A stretch of DNA of 7,243 nt. Origin: Flavobacteriaceae bacterium UBA4022. GTDB taxonomy: Bacteria > Bacteroidota > Bacteroidia > Flavobacteriales > Flavobacteriaceae. Below, piece by piece: positions 6,914 to 7,243 of this stretch; the stretch's first letter is position 1; each line of letters opens with the position of its first letter. The notes under the pieces were generated by a model. It did no database searches. It was not told the origin of the DNA and worked only from the letters and a program-made list of their open reading frames with translations. A program made the position numbers and the translations under genes. The stretch is from positions 43,838 through 51,080 of the forward strand of contig DGAU01000025.1 in assembly GCA_002384055.1 (NCBI GenBank), given 5' to 3'.

Positions 6914-7243
6914 TTATAGCTGATGAAAAATCACCCGTTCAAAAAGTAAAAAGACACCTGCCCCGGCAATAAAACCAACAAATGCCAACCAGGCAATATT
7001 CTTGAGATACCATATAAAGTCAATACGCTCCATCCCCATGGCCGCAACACCTGCTGCAGACCCGATGATCAACATGCTTCCTCCGGTCCCTGCAGAATAA
7101 GCAATAAAATGCCATAAAACAGAATCGATAGGGGCATCATACATCCCAATGGATGCTGCTACCAATGGCACATTGTCAATAATGGCCGAGCAGATACCCA
7201 ATAAAATAATGACTATGTCTTGGTTTGGGATCGCGCCTTGTAG
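6914..7243 (-). CDS. nhaD: NhaD-type Na+/H+ antiporter, C-terminal part (cut by window edge)
   Basis: Only the last 109 residues are in the window; the reading frame is open to the edge at 7243, so the start lies outside. The segment matches the C-terminus of the NhaD family of the ion transporter superfamily, integral inner-membrane proteins that exchange cytoplasmic Na+ for external H+. Diagnostic motifs are SAIIDNVPLVAA (a conserved half-helix region), HFIAYSAGTGGSMLIIGSAAGVAAMG with the Gly-rich hairpin, and a final hydrophobic helix ending in LLFERVIFHQL. A TTG at 7201 could be taken as a start, but the frame continues upstream with plausible protein (GAIPNQDIVIILLGICSAII), so it is internal. 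The gene precedes exbB by 46 bp on the same strand and is probably in the same transcription unit. Confidence 0.88.
   Translation of the reverse strand, partial: LQGAIPNQDIVIILLGICSAIIDNVPLVAASIGMYDAPIDSVLWHFIAYSAGTGGSMLIIGSAAGVAAMGMERIDFIWYLKNIAWLAFVGFIAGAGVFLLFERVIFHQL

Noticed and set aside
6914..7201. Complete 95-residue membrane protein starting at TTG 7201
   Set aside because: The frame is open to the window edge and the residues upstream continue the NhaD-like sequence, so this is the tail of a longer gene.
1..7243. CRISPR array, insertion sequence, phage or toxin-antitoxin genes
   Set aside because: No regularly spaced direct repeats, transposase, integrase or terminal inverted repeats were seen. 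The only repeats are the coding Asp-box blades.

Overview
The window looks like chromosomal DNA from a marine-type member of the Bacteroidota, most likely the order Flavobacteriales. The evidence is a type IX secretion (T9SS) C-terminal sorting domain on a large secreted protein, a TAnnTTTG-type promoter box in front of a tRNA gene, few Shine-Dalgarno sequences, and the gene order nhaD - exbB - exbD - tonB - folC, which I recall as common in flavobacteria (memory, not a search).

Layout: a PhzF-family isomerase gene (32-817) is the only protein gene on the plus strand. It converges, across about 190 bp with no visible gene, on a tRNA-Val(UAC) gene on the minus strand (1046-1120). This tRNA has its own promoter-like sequence (1153-1184) and a strong intrinsic terminator (1011-1039). 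All remaining genes lie on the minus strand. In transcription order they are: the C-terminal 109 residues of an NhaD-type Na+/H+ antiporter (7243-6914, cut by the window edge), exbB (6867-6163), exbD (6166-5774), tonB (5772-4957), an 824-residue Asp-box double beta-propeller protein with a T9SS sorting domain (4910-2436), and folC (2433-1201).

How they work together: ExbB, ExbD and TonB form an inner-membrane motor that passes ion-motive energy to outer-membrane TonB-dependent transporters. The adjacent Na+/H+ antiporter may link this motor to ion homeostasis, which is inference. The three motor genes are tightly coupled, with a 4-bp overlap and then a 1-bp gap. The propeller gene lies between tonB and folC. 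Its stop codon is 2 bp from the folC start, and the likely folC ribosome binding site lies in its last codons, so folC translation is probably coupled to it.

No CRISPR array, insertion sequence, phage gene or obvious novel multi-gene system is visible. The most unusual item is the propeller protein. It carries two address tags that do not normally occur together, a lipoprotein-type signal peptide with a lipobox cysteine and a C-terminal T9SS sorting domain, and it sits inside an otherwise housekeeping cluster.
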